From: Actinokineospora alba
GTDB taxonomy: Bacteria > Actinomycetota > Actinomycetes > Mycobacteriales > Pseudonocardiaceae
Assembly (NCBI RefSeq): GCF_004362515.1
Contig: NZ_SNXU01000001.1
Coordinates: forward strand, 4,650,001-4,714,000
Reading direction: 5' to 3'
DNA length: 64,000 nucleotides
This document shows positions 43,716-52,296 of the stretch, piece after piece. Both the position numbers and the translations under genes were made by a program. The number at the start of each line of letters is the position of its first letter. Position 1 is the first letter of the stretch. The notes under the pieces are model-generated. The model was not told where the DNA came from and made no database searches. It saw only the letters and a list, made by a program, of their open reading frames with translations.

Positions 43716-44306
43716 TCAACCCGCGGTGCCCCGCAGCCCTCGGACCAGCATCAACACCGAGTCCCGCACCTCTTCCCGGCTCCGCTCCGGCGCGAACACC
43801 TGCCAGTCCAACGCCACCACCAGCACCGTCCCGAACAACGCCGCCGAAGCCGTAGGTACCGCCACCCCCGCAGGCAGCTCCCCACCATCCGCCAACCGCT
43901 GCAACTGCGCCCGAATGATCGAAGTCACCTGCTCCCGCAACAACGACAACGTCTGCTGCCACTGCCCAGGCGTCCGCCACAGCTCGCTCACCAACAGCTG
44001 CGCGAACGTCGGATACTCCGCGAAGAACGCCAGCATCCCGTCGATCAACCGCGACAACGTGTCCGAGGCATCCCCGTCCACCGAGCTCAACCGGGCCGCC
44101 AGCAGGTCAACCCCATACCGCAGCAGGGCGTCGATCAGCCCGTCCTTGCTGCCGAAGTTGTAGTACACCGTGCCCTTCGCGACCCCGGCCCCGGCGGCGA
44201 TCTCGTCCACCGTCAGCCCGACCATCCCGCGCGTCCCCGCCAGCCGCAGGGTCGCGTCGAACAGCTTCCGTTTGGTGACGTCGGTCCGTCCCGGCCGGGG
44301 GCTCAC
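43716..44306 (-). CDS. TetR-family transcriptional regulator
   Basis: 196 residues. N-terminal HTH ('LTVDEIAAGAGVAKGTVYYNFGSKDGLIDAL') and a TetR-type ligand-binding C-terminal domain. The GTG start overlaps the TGA of the upstream membrane protein, so it is the last gene of a three-gene operon. It most likely represses that operon through the dyad at 46910-46923. Confidence 0.88.
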   Translation of the reverse strand: MSPRPGRTDVTKRKLFDATLRLAGTRGMVGLTVDEIAAGAGVAKGTVYYNFGSKDGLIDALLRYGVDLLAARLSSVDGDASDTLSRLIDGMLAFFAEYPTFAQLLVSELWRTPGQWQQTLSLLREQVTSIIRAQLQRLADGGELPAGVAVPTASAALFGTVLVVALDWQVFAPERSREEVRDSVLMLVRGLRGTAG

Positions 44307-46282
44307 AGCACTAGCTCCGGCCGCAACCGCTTGGCCGTCCACACCCGCTGCTTGCGGGCGGCAAGAGTCGACACCGCCAGCCCTCCGATCAGGTACGCCC
44401 CCAACACCGCCACGTCGACGACCACCCCGCTCAACGGACCGCCGTACATCAGGTGCCGCAGCCCGTCGACCACGTACCCCATCGGCAGCGCCTTGTGCAG
44501 CGGGTAGAGCGCCTCGGGCAGAGTCTGCCAGGGGAAGGTCCCACCGGCGCTGATCAGCTGCAGGATCAGCACGACCAGCGCGACGAACTTGCCCGAGGGG
44601 CCGAAGAACGCGTTGAGCGCGTGCACGATCGCGATGAACGCCAGCGACGTCAACGCCAGGAACCCGAGCGTCGCCAGCGGTCGCGCCGGGTGGATGCCGA
44701 TGAGCGTGGTGACCGCGGTGAACATCAGCACCACCTGGGCGAGCCCGAGCAGCGCCGCGGGCAGCCAGCCCGCCAGAGCAGTGCGCACAGCCGGATACCC
44801 GGCGGCGAGCGCCCGAGATGACAGCGGTCGCAGGACCAGGAACAGCACGAACGCCCCGATCCACGTCGCCAGCCCGAGGAAGAACGGCGCCAGACCCGCG
44901 CCATACGACCCCGCCGAGTTCTCACCGACAGTCCGCACCGCCACCGGGTCGCCGATGGTGCGCGCGGTGGCGTCGCGGGTCGCGTCGTCGGGGTGCGGGA
45001 TCGTGCCCAGCCCCGCCGTGAGACCGTCCCGCAGCTGCGTCGAGCCATCGGCCAGTGCCCTAGCGCCCGCGGCCAGCCGATCCGTGCCGTCGACCGCGGT
45101 CTGCTCGCCATCGCGCAGCGCGGCGGCGCCGTCGCGGAGCTGGGACGTGCCGTCGGCCAGCCGCTTGCCGCCGTCCGCCGCCTTCGAGATCCCCTCGGTC
45201 AGCGCGGGAGTCGCCGCGGCCAGGGTGTCCGCACCATCGGCCACCTGGTCGGCGCCATTGGCCAACGTCCGCAGCTGTGTCGCCGCCGTCTGCACCTTCC
45301 CGTTCGCCTGGTCGACCGGCGCGCGCAAACCCCGAACACGCGCCACCACCTCGGAGATCCGGTCTTCAGGCACACCTATCGCCCGCAATTGCCCGGCGAT
45401 GTCGCTCTCCACACCGTCGAGCTTGTCCACGACACCCTGCGCGGCACCCGCGACCTCCTCGCCCGCGACCGCGACCCGCTCATTGCCGTCCGCGACCTGA
45501 CGCGCACCCGAAGCAAGCCGAGCGGTCTGCGCGGGCAAGTCCTTTGTCTTGTCCCGCAACATGTTCAGCCCAGTCGACAGCTCACCCGCGCCGGACGCCG
45601 CAGTCGCGGTCCCGTCCGCCAGCTTCCGCGAACCGTCGAGCAGCGCCCGCTGGCCGTCGGCGAGTTTCGTGGCGCCCGCACTGGCCTGCCCGGCGCCGTC
45701 AGTCAGCTTCGACGCACCCGCCGCCGCTTCCTGGGTGCGCTGGTAGACCGTGCCGAACCCGACGAGGAACTTCTCCGCCGCCTCCTGGCCGACCTCCGAG
45801 GCCACCGACCGCCGCACCTCGCTCACCACCCGGTCGGCGATCGTGCCGACCAGGTAGTTGTTGGCGTCGTTGGTGGTGACCGAGATCAGCCCCTGCCGCG
45901 GCGCGAAGTCCGCGGTCGACGTCAGCGCCGAGGAGAAGTCCGCGGGCAGCGTCAGCGAGAAGGTGAACCGACCGTCGCGCACCCCCGCCTCGGCATCGGC
46001 GGCCGACACCTCGTGCCACTCGAACGCACCCGACTCCTTCAGCTTGTCGGCGACCTTGCGGCCCGCGTCGAACCGGGTGCCATCCGCCTTGGTCACGCCC
46101 TCGTCGGCCACGACCAGCGCCGCCGGGATGTGGTCGAGCCGGTCATACGGGTCCGCATTCGCGTAGAGGTACAGCGATCCGTAGAGCAACGGCACGAGAA
46201 TCAGCGCCAGGATCGCCAGCCGGGGGAGTCGGCCGGTGGTGACGCGGCGCAGTTCGCTGCGGGCCAGGCGGAGGGTGTTCAC
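44303..46282 (-). CDS. YhgE/Pip-type membrane protein (ABC-2 permease-like exporter component)
   Basis: 659 residues. One N-terminal membrane segment, a long extracellular part, and five C-terminal membrane segments in an ABC-2-like arrangement ('LNAFFGPSGKFVALVVLILQLISAGGTFPW'). The extracellular part has many 'LADG...L.DG' repeats, a coiled-coil pattern typical of YhgE/Pip proteins, some of which are phage receptors or ESX-linked. The GTG start overlaps the stop of the ATPase-like gene. Substrate not predictable. Confidence 0.85.
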   Translation of the reverse strand: MNTLRLARSELRRVTTGRLPRLAILALILVPLLYGSLYLYANADPYDRLDHIPAALVVADEGVTKADGTRFDAGRKVADKLKESGAFEWHEVSAADAEAGVRDGRFTFSLTLPADFSSALTSTADFAPRQGLISVTTNDANNYLVGTIADRVVSEVRRSVASEVGQEAAEKFLVGFGTVYQRTQEAAAGASKLTDGAGQASAGATKLADGQRALLDGSRKLADGTATAASGAGELSTGLNMLRDKTKDLPAQTARLASGARQVADGNERVAVAGEEVAGAAQGVVDKLDGVESDIAGQLRAIGVPEDRISEVVARVRGLRAPVDQANGKVQTAATQLRTLANGADQVADGADTLAAATPALTEGISKAADGGKRLADGTSQLRDGAAALRDGEQTAVDGTDRLAAGARALADGSTQLRDGLTAGLGTIPHPDDATRDATARTIGDPVAVRTVGENSAGSYGAGLAPFFLGLATWIGAFVLFLVLRPLSSRALAAGYPAVRTALAGWLPAALLGLAQVVLMFTAVTTLIGIHPARPLATLGFLALTSLAFIAIVHALNAFFGPSGKFVALVVLILQLISAGGTFPWQTLPEALYPLHKALPMGYVVDGLRHLMYGGPLSGVVVDVAVLGAYLIGGLAVSTLAARKQRVWTAKRLRPELVL

Positions 46283-46890
46283 GAGAGGGTCTCCAGGGGT
46301 GCGGGCTGGAAGTGTTCGCCCAGCCGGGCGGGAGTCAGCGGGAGCCGGTCGGCGGCGGCGGTGCCGCACAGGACGACGACCGCGCGGCCCGACTGGGCCT
46401 GCGCCAGCGCGGTGGGCCACCAGTCGCCCACATCGGCCGTGTGCCGGTCCGGGGTGTCGAGGACGAGCAAATCCACGCCGGGCCGCGCCAGGTCGGTGAG
46501 CAGCGCGATCCGGGCCGCCGCGGGCACCGCCTCGAACCGGGTCCGCGCGGTGAGCCCGTGCTTGTCCAACAGTTCGGTACGTGACCGGCGGACGCGAGTA
46601 AGCGCCAGTTCCTCGGCGATGACGTCGACGACCTTCAGACCGGGTTCAGGCTCGGTCACCCCGGGCGCGTCGACCAGCACCGCGCGCTCGCGCAGTTCGG
46701 CCGCGCCCGGCTCGACCGACCCGGCTGACGGGGTGATCCGGCCGGTCAGCGCCAGGCCGAACGCCGTGTGCCCCTGGCCGGGGTCGCCCGCGACCACCGC
46801 GAGCTCACCGGGCCGCACGCGCAAGGAGGTGGCCCGCAGCAGCGGCCCGTGGGCTCCGGTGACCGCGACGCGATCCGCTCGGACGTCCAT
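46279..46890 (-). CDS. Degenerate ABC-ATPase-like protein
   Basis: 203 residues. The P-loop is altered ('AGDPGQGHTAFG', lacking the lysine of GxxGxGKS/T) and no ABC signature LSGGQ is seen; 'VDLLVLDTPDRH' resembles Walker B without the Glu of DEP. It probably arose from an ABC ATPase and may bind but not hydrolyse ATP efficiently. GGAGG precedes the ATG. First gene of an operon with the YhgE-like protein and TetR. Confidence 0.75.
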   Translation of the reverse strand: MDVRADRVAVTGAHGPLLRATSLRVRPGELAVVAGDPGQGHTAFGLALTGRITPSAGSVEPGAAELRERAVLVDAPGVTEPEPGLKVVDVIAEELALTRVRRSRTELLDKHGLTARTRFEAVPAAARIALLTDLARPGVDLLVLDTPDRHTADVGDWWPTALAQAQSGRAVVVLCGTAAADRLPLTPARLGEHFQPAPLETLS

Positions 46891-46909
46891 ACGGTGTCCC
46901 TCCAGTTGA

Positions 46910-46923
46910 ACTGACCAGTCAGT
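46910..46923. promoter_or_regulatory. TetR operator upstream of the YhgE/ATPase-like/TetR operon
   Basis: On the minus strand ACTGAC-TG-GTCAGT, perfect 6-bp arms, 20 bases before the ATG of the first gene. This is a usual TetR-type dyad, and the operon's last gene encodes a TetR protein, so autoregulation is likely. Confidence 0.65.
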
Positions 46924-47000
46924 ACAAATAGTGTCCCATGACGGTTGGCTAGCGCAACTTGTTTGGGGGGAGACCTAGGTCGTAGTGCGGTGTCGGAGAC

Positions 47001-47912
47001 TCAGCGCAGGGCGGTCGCGGGGCGGACTTCCCACACCGTCCACAGAGGACGGTACCCCTGTCGGGCCCAGAACACCGGGGACAGCGGGTTCGGCGGGTTG
47101 TAATACAGGAACGAGCCGACCGTGCGCGGGCTCAGTTCGGCGTGCGCGACAGCCATCAGCGCCCGCCCGACGCCCGCGTGCCGCGCGTCCGGCAGCACGG
47201 ACAGGCAGTTCACATATCCCCAGCGGCCGTGCCGCACCCGCGTCTCGGCCCAGGAGCCCGGCACGGAGTCGGTGTGCCAGCCTTCGGCGTGCCCGACCGC
47301 GACCCCGTCGCGCTCGGCCAGCCAGATGGGGTCGCCCTGGGTCAGGTGCGCCCGCAGTGCGGCCCGCTTGACCGCGCTCGCGTCCGGCCGCGGTATCGCG
47401 CCGCCTACCTGCGCCGAGTAGGCCACCTCCGCCAAGGCGGACTCGACCAGCACGTCCAAATCCGCGCGGGTCGCCCGGCGGACCGTCACACCCGGTGTCG
47501 AATCGCTCGCCGGTGTCGTCGCCGTCCGCACGGCCAAGACCGAGAGCGGGACGAACCCGTGCGCCAACAGCGCATTCGCCGCCGCCGCGTCCCGGCTCGG
47601 CCAGGTCACCACGCACGCGGTGTCCGCGCTGGTCACCGTCAGTGCGCTCGGCAGGGCGCGCAGCAGCGGGTCGAGCGCGTCGCCCTCGGCGGCGCCGAGC
47701 AGCGGGTGCAGTTCGAAGACCTCCGAGGCCGACCACAGCGACTGCGGCGTGCCCGGCTGGATGAGGGTGCGGGTCAGCACCGCCGAGACACGCTCGCCGT
47801 CAGGGAGGGCCGCGGTGAGCAGGTCGCCAGGCGGCGGTTGCACCGCGGCTGGGAGCAGGGGGTCCAGACCGGCGAACCGGGTGGACTGGGCGCGCAGGAG
47901 CGCCGCCGTCAC
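47001..47912 (-). CDS. GNAT-family acetyltransferase
   Basis: 303 residues. C-terminal GNAT domain (about 145-300, 'VRRATRADLDVLVESAL', 'LSVLPDARHAGVGRALM' with the acetyl-CoA loop, 'SFLYYNPPNPLSPVFWARQGYRPL'). The first ~140 residues are a diverged copy-like region. The GTG 47912 overlaps the methyltransferase stop, so the two work in one operon. Substrate unknown. Confidence 0.82.
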   Translation of the reverse strand: MTAALLRAQSTRFAGLDPLLPAAVQPPPGDLLTAALPDGERVSAVLTRTLIQPGTPQSLWSASEVFELHPLLGAAEGDALDPLLRALPSALTVTSADTACVVTWPSRDAAAANALLAHGFVPLSVLAVRTATTPASDSTPGVTVRRATRADLDVLVESALAEVAYSAQVGGAIPRPDASAVKRAALRAHLTQGDPIWLAERDGVAVGHAEGWHTDSVPGSWAETRVRHGRWGYVNCLSVLPDARHAGVGRALMAVAHAELSPRTVGSFLYYNPPNPLSPVFWARQGYRPLWTVWEVRPATALR

Positions 47913-48730
47913 CGGCGGCACCTGAAGATCGCCGTGCCGGGGAACAGCTCGCCGCGCAGCGGGCTCCACTGGCCCCACTCCTGGGTGTGGCCCTCGGGCC
48001 ACTCCGGCTCGACCAGGTCGAAGATCGTCAGCCCGGCGCCGGTCAGCGCGCGGACGTAGTCACCGAGCGTGCGGTGGTGCTCGACGTAGGTGGGCGTGCC
48101 CTGCTCGTCGACCTCGACGTACGGCGTCCGGTCGAAGTACGAGCCGGTGACCCGCAGGCCGTCCGGGCCCGGGTCGTCCGGGAAGATCCAGCGCATCGGG
48201 TGGGTGACCGCGAACGTCCACGTGCCACCCGGGCGCAGGACGCGCGCGACCTCGCTGAACACCGCGCCCACGTCGGCGACGAACGGCACCGCGCCGAACG
48301 CCGAGCACGCGATATCGAACGTCCCGTCGGCGAACGGCAGCTTCTCGGCGTTTCCCCTGATCAGCGGCACGTCGATCCCCGTGGCCAGGTTGGCGGCCGA
48401 GGCGTAGCGCAGCATCCCGGCCGACAGGTCCAGCCCGACCACCCGCGCGCCCCGCGCGGAGAGCCACCGCGCGCACGGCGCCGACCCGCAGCCCACTTCC
48501 AGCACGTCACGGCCGGAGACGTCACCCAACAGGTTGGCGTCCTCTTCGCGAAGCGATTCCGGGCACCAGACGAAGTCGGCGACACCGAGAAATTCACCGT
48601 GCTCGGCGTGATAATCGTCGGCGTCGGCGTCCCACCAGGCGATGTTGGCGGCGACGGACTCGGCCGAGCCCACATTCACCCTGGCGACGGCGGTCGTGCC
48701 GAGGGCCTTCTCGGCGCTTGGGTTGGACAC
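47909..48730 (-). CDS. Class I SAM-dependent methyltransferase
   Basis: 273 residues. 'VLEVGCGSAPCARWLSARGARVVGLDLS' is motif I with the SAM-binding glycines and acidic residue; 'GNAEKLPFADGTFDIACSAFGAVPF' and 'VARVLRPGGTWTFAVTHP' complete the fold. Resembles small-molecule methyltransferases. Lies divergent from rpsA. Starts with GTG. Confidence 0.9.
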   Translation of the reverse strand: MSNPSAEKALGTTAVARVNVGSAESVAANIAWWDADADDYHAEHGEFLGVADFVWCPESLREEDANLLGDVSGRDVLEVGCGSAPCARWLSARGARVVGLDLSAGMLRYASAANLATGIDVPLIRGNAEKLPFADGTFDIACSAFGAVPFVADVGAVFSEVARVLRPGGTWTFAVTHPMRWIFPDDPGPDGLRVTGSYFDRTPYVEVDEQGTPTYVEHHRTLGDYVRALTGAGLTIFDLVEPEWPEGHTQEWGQWSPLRGELFPGTAIFRCRR

Positions 48731-48783
48731 CGTGACATCCTGTCACCAGCGGCCGGACCAGCAATCTCGGAGGTACCCCGGGT

Positions 48784-48813
48784 TTGCCCGGTCATCACGC
48801 AGCCGCGTAGGAT
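48784..48813 (+). promoter_or_regulatory. Candidate rpsA promoter
   Basis: TTGCCC (48784-48789), 18-base spacer, TAGGAT (48808-48813). It leaves a leader of nearly 190 bases before rpsA, long enough for autoregulation as known for S1 in other bacteria. Confidence 0.5.
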
Positions 48814-49008
48814 ACCGCCGCGCAGTGGTTTCGCGCTGACTTGGGTTTCTGACCGCTGGGAATCATTCACGGGTCGCGCGGCGTTGTCGGTGTGGTCCTG
48901 TTCGTTCGGGTGTGCCGTCGGCGAAAAATTCCGCCGCGCCCCGGATATCGAATGCCTTGAAAACCGTAAGCCCGACCCAAACCAATCCGTACCGGAGCCA
49001 CCTACCCT

Positions 49009-50523
49009 ATGTCCACCGACACCACCATTGTCCCGGCTGTCACCGCGCCGAAGCAGCAGGTCGCCGTCAACGACTTCGCATCCGAAGAGGAGTTCCTCGC
49101 TGCCATCGACGCGACGATCAAGTACTTCAACGATGGCGACATCGTTGAGGGCACGATCGTCAAGGTCGACCGGGACGAGGTCCTGCTCGACATCGGCTAC
49201 AAGACCGAGGGCGTCATCCCCTCGCGCGAGTTGTCGATCAAGCACGATGTCGATCCCGCCGACGTGGTCAAGGTCGGCGACGAGGTCGAGGCCCTCGTTC
49301 TCCAGAAGGAGGACAAGGAGGGCCGTCTGATCCTGTCCAAGAAGCGCGCTCAGTACGAGCGTGCGTGGGGCACGATCGAGGCTCTCAAGGAGTCGGACGA
49401 GCCGGTCAAGGGCACGGTCATCGAGGTCGTCAAGGGTGGCCTCATCCTGGACATCGGTCTGCGTGGCTTCCTCCCGGCGTCGCTGGTCGAGATGCGCCGC
49501 GTGCGCGACCTGCAGCCGTACGTCGGCCGCGAGCTCGAAGCCAAGATCATCGAGCTCGACAAGAACCGCAACAACGTGGTCCTGTCGCGTCGCGCGTGGC
49601 TCGAGCAGACCCAGTCCGAGGTCCGCAGCGAGTTCCTCAACCAGCTGCAGAAGGGCCAGGTCCGCAAGGGCGTCGTGTCCTCGATCGTCAACTTCGGTGC
49701 CTTCGTGGACCTTGGTGGCGTCGACGGCCTGGTGCACGTCTCGGAGCTGTCCTGGAAGCACATCGACCACCCGTCCGAGGTTGTCGAGGTCGGCCAGGAA
49801 GTCACCGTCGAGGTCCTCGACGTCGACATGGAGCGCGAGCGCGTGTCGCTTTCGCTCAAGGCGACGCAGGAAGACCCGTGGCGTCAGTTCGCCCGCACCC
49901 ACGCGATCGGCCAGATCGTGCCGGGCAAGGTCACCAAGCTGGTTCCGTTCGGTGCGTTCGTCCGCGTGGACGAGGGCATCGAGGGCCTGGTCCACATCTC
50001 CGAGCTGGCCGAGCGCCACGTGGAGATCCCGGAGCAGGTCGTGCAGGTCGGCAACGACGTCATGGTCAAGGTCATCGACATCGACCTCGAGCGTCGCCGC
50101 ATCTCGCTGTCGCTGAAGCAGGCCAACGAGGGCTTCACCGCCGACACCGAGTTCGACCCCACGCAGTACGGCATGGCTGCCGAGTACGACGCCGAGGGCA
50201 ACTACATCTACCCCGAAGGCTTCGACCCGGACACCCAGGAGTGGCAGGAAGGCTTCGACAAGCAGCGCGAGGAGTGGGAGCGTCAGTACGCTGAGGCTCA
50301 CGTTCGCTACGAGCAGCACATGAAGCAGATCGTCAAGGCCGCCGAGGCCGACGCCGAGGCTGAGGCCGCTGGCGAAGGCGCGGCTCCGGCTGGCGGCGGT
50401 TCCGGTGGCGAGCAGAACTACTCGTCCGGCGCCGGTACCGAGAAGGCGGCCCAGTCGGGCGGCACTCTTGCCAGCGACGAGCAGCTCGCCGCTCTGCGCG
50501 AGAAGCTGTCGGGCGGCGTCTGA
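49009..50523 (+). CDS. rpsA: 30S ribosomal protein S1
   Basis: 504 residues with four S1 RNA-binding domains (about 36-105, 122-190, 210-279, 296-365; e.g. 'GTIVKVDRDEVLLDIGYKTEGVIP', 'GVVSSIVNFGAFVDLGGVDGLVHVSEL') and a flexible Glu/Gly/Ala-rich tail. Helps mRNA bind the ribosome. It uses more U/C-ending rapid codons than its neighbours, as expected for a highly expressed gene. CGGAG lies 11 bases before the ATG. A terminator follows. Confidence 0.97.
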   Translation: MSTDTTIVPAVTAPKQQVAVNDFASEEEFLAAIDATIKYFNDGDIVEGTIVKVDRDEVLLDIGYKTEGVIPSRELSIKHDVDPADVVKVGDEVEALVLQKEDKEGRLILSKKRAQYERAWGTIEALKESDEPVKGTVIEVVKGGLILDIGLRGFLPASLVEMRRVRDLQPYVGRELEAKIIELDKNRNNVVLSRRAWLEQTQSEVRSEFLNQLQKGQVRKGVVSSIVNFGAFVDLGGVDGLVHVSELSWKHIDHPSEVVEVGQEVTVEVLDVDMERERVSLSLKATQEDPWRQFARTHAIGQIVPGKVTKLVPFGAFVRVDEGIEGLVHISELAERHVEIPEQVVQVGNDVMVKVIDIDLERRRISLSLKQANEGFTADTEFDPTQYGMAAEYDAEGNYIYPEGFDPDTQEWQEGFDKQREEWERQYAEAHVRYEQHMKQIVKAAEADAEAEAAGEGAAPAGGGSGGEQNYSSGAGTEKAAQSGGTLASDEQLAALREKLSGGV

Positions 50524-50548
50524 TCTAGCCGCTTGATCTAGATCCACC

Positions 50549-50581
50549 GAGAGCCCCGCACCCACCCGGTGCGGGGCTCTC
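50549..50581 (+). terminator. Intrinsic terminator after rpsA
   Basis: A perfect 14-bp stem (GAGAGCCCCGCACC and its complement) with a CACCC loop, followed by GTTT, 25 bases after the stop codon. Confidence 0.88.
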
Positions 50582-50603
50582 GTTTACCCGCGGCTCGCGG
50601 ATC

Positions 50604-50649
50604 GTCAACCAATGGTTGACGATTGGGGTGGCGTCAACCTAAGGTTGAC
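50604..50649 (+). promoter_or_regulatory. Promoter with two identical operators, Clp-N/HTH gene
   Basis: GTCAACC-N3-GGTTGAC occurs twice (50604-50620 and 50633-50649), centres 29 bases apart. The -35 TTGACG (50616-50621) lies at the end of the first and the -10 TAAGGT (50640-50645) inside the second, so binding must block RNA polymerase. The ATG at 50653 follows the -10 by 7 bases, giving a leaderless message. Confidence 0.78.
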
Positions 50650-50652
50650 GGC

Positions 50653-51339
50653 ATGACCACTCCACGTCTCGATGACCTCATCGGCGCCATCCGCGCCACC
50701 TACTCCGACGAGAACCCCCTGGGTCAGCTGTCCGCGGCCGTCATCGCCGCGGAGTACCTCGGCGAGATCTCCGACCACCTCATCGGCCACTTCGTCGACC
50801 AGGCCCGCCGCTCCGGCGCGTCCTGGACGGACATCGGCAAGAGCATGGGCGTCACCAAGCAGGCCGCGCAGAAGCGCTTCGTCAGCAAGGACGACCCGAA
50901 CATGTTCGCCCGCTTCACCGAGAAGGCCCGCCAGGCCGTCGTCGCCTCGCAGACGGAGGCGCAGCAGTCGAAGCGGTCCAGGATCTACCCGGAGCACCTG
51001 CTGCTCGGCCTGCTGTCCGCACCGGACAGTTTGGCCATGAAAGCGTTGGGGGAGCAGGGAATCGACGCGGACAAGATTCGCGCCGGGGTCGTGCTGCCCG
51101 AGGCTGGTGACGCCGAGCCGGGCCCGCTGGTCGAGTTCTCACCCGCGTGCAAGAAGGCCCTCGAGCTGTCCGTGCGGGAGTCGCTGCGGCTCAGCCACAA
51201 CTACGTCGGCACCGAGCACCTGCTGCTGGCGCTGTTCGAGATCGACGAGTCGCCGCTGCCCGCGCTCGGCGCGGACCGGGCGAAGGCGGAGGAGTTCATC
51301 ACCAAGGCACTGGCGAAGCTGCTCGAAGCCCGGGGGTGA
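50653..51339 (+). CDS. HTH and Clp-N-domain protein (probable autoregulator)
   Basis: 228 residues. Residues ~45-75 ('SGASWTDIGKSMGVTKQAAQKRF') form a helix-turn-helix; the rest is a double Clp N-terminal repeat ('YPEHLLLGLLSAPDS', 'VGTEHLLLALFEIDES'), the peptide/substrate-docking domain of ClpA/ClpC, but no ATPase follows. It could sense misfolded protein or peptide and release its operators. Two matching dyads in its own promoter support self-control. The family is seen in actinomycetes; its ligand is unknown to me. Confidence 0.82.
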   Translation: MTTPRLDDLIGAIRATYSDENPLGQLSAAVIAAEYLGEISDHLIGHFVDQARRSGASWTDIGKSMGVTKQAAQKRFVSKDDPNMFARFTEKARQAVVASQTEAQQSKRSRIYPEHLLLGLLSAPDSLAMKALGEQGIDADKIRAGVVLPEAGDAEPGPLVEFSPACKKALELSVRESLRLSHNYVGTEHLLLALFEIDESPLPALGADRAKAEEFITKALAKLLEARG

Positions 51340-51552
51340 TCAGCCGATGGCGGGTGCCCAGGCGCGTTCCATGGCCGCGGCCACAGCGCGCCTGCGCAAC
51401 CCGGCGAGGCTGTGCCGGGCGGGGAGGAGGACTGTCGTGAGCCACGAACGGCGGTACTCGTCCAAGGCTTCGGCCACGGACGCGTGGGCGACACAGTGGA
51501 CCAAACCAGGGGTCCCGAGCCGGTGCCGTCCAGACCGCCGCGCGCTCCGCAT
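51340..51552 (-). CDS. Small hypothetical protein
   Basis: 70 residues, family not recognised: basic and alanine-rich, with 'SVAEALDEYRRSWLTTVLLPAR'. The strong GGAGG 7 bases before the ATG makes it a likely real gene. Its stop codon directly abuts the stop of the converging Clp-N gene. Confidence 0.6.
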   Translation of the reverse strand: MRSARRSGRHRLGTPGLVHCVAHASVAEALDEYRRSWLTTVLLPARHSLAGLRRRAVAAAMERAWAPAIG

Positions 51553-51638
51553 CGAAGTTCCTCCGTGTGGGTGACGGTGTTGCGCGCAACCGTACGACCC
51601 ACCGTGGGTAAACGGTGGAATTTCGCCGGTGTGTCGTC

Positions 51639-52238
51639 CTAATCGGGTACCGGCCGCCGCTCCCGGCGTCTGCGGAAGGCCCGGACCTTGCGGAAGGTCC
51701 ACACGGCCATGAACCCGAGCGCGATCAGGAACGCGATCACCAGGACCGGCAGGAAGATCGCCACGAAGCTCAGGCCGATCGACCCGGCGTCCTCGATCGT
51801 GCTCACCACCGGCGCGCCCACCCCGGCGGTGCTCGCGTTGATCACCGGCCGGGCGGCGGCCTTGGTGAGGTGCACGATCAGGGCGGTGACGATGCCCAGC
51901 AGCCATCCCACCCACGGGTGATCGCTCATCCAGGTCGAGTTGTCGAAGTCCGACGCGGCCTGGGTCGCGCTGAACACGATGCCGCCGGACGCGGGTCGGA
52001 TGGCGGTCTGGATGGTGTCGTTGATGCTGTCCACAACCGGGACTTTGTCCAGGACGAACTCGGCGGCCAGCAGCACGGCCACGATGCCCAGCACCCAGCC
52101 GTTGCCGAGCCAGGTGAACTCCTTGGGCAGGGTCACCGAGTCGGTGAAGTTCGCCAGGAGCCCGACCACGAGGATCGGGATGTAGGCGTTGAGTCCCGCC
52201 GCAGCGGAGAGGCCCATACCGGTCAGTGCCGCGAGCAT
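51639..52238 (-). CDS. DUF4126 membrane protein
   Basis: 199 residues with about five membrane segments. 'GMGLSAAAGLNAYIPILVVGLLANF' and 'GWVLGIVAVLLAAEFVLDKVPVVDSINDTIQT' match DUF4126, a membrane family of unknown function. ATG 52238 chosen at the start of homology; TAACAT ends 7 bases upstream, so it may be leaderless. Divergent from coaE across 58 bases. Confidence 0.8.
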   Translation of the reverse strand: MLAALTGMGLSAAAGLNAYIPILVVGLLANFTDSVTLPKEFTWLGNGWVLGIVAVLLAAEFVLDKVPVVDSINDTIQTAIRPASGGIVFSATQAASDFDNSTWMSDHPWVGWLLGIVTALIVHLTKAAARPVINASTAGVGAPVVSTIEDAGSIGLSFVAIFLPVLVIAFLIALGFMAVWTFRKVRAFRRRRERRPVPD

Positions 52239-52296
52239 GGGAGTGATGTTAGGACCGGGCCGTGATCGCCGCGCGCCGGCTGGGAGACTGGCCCGC

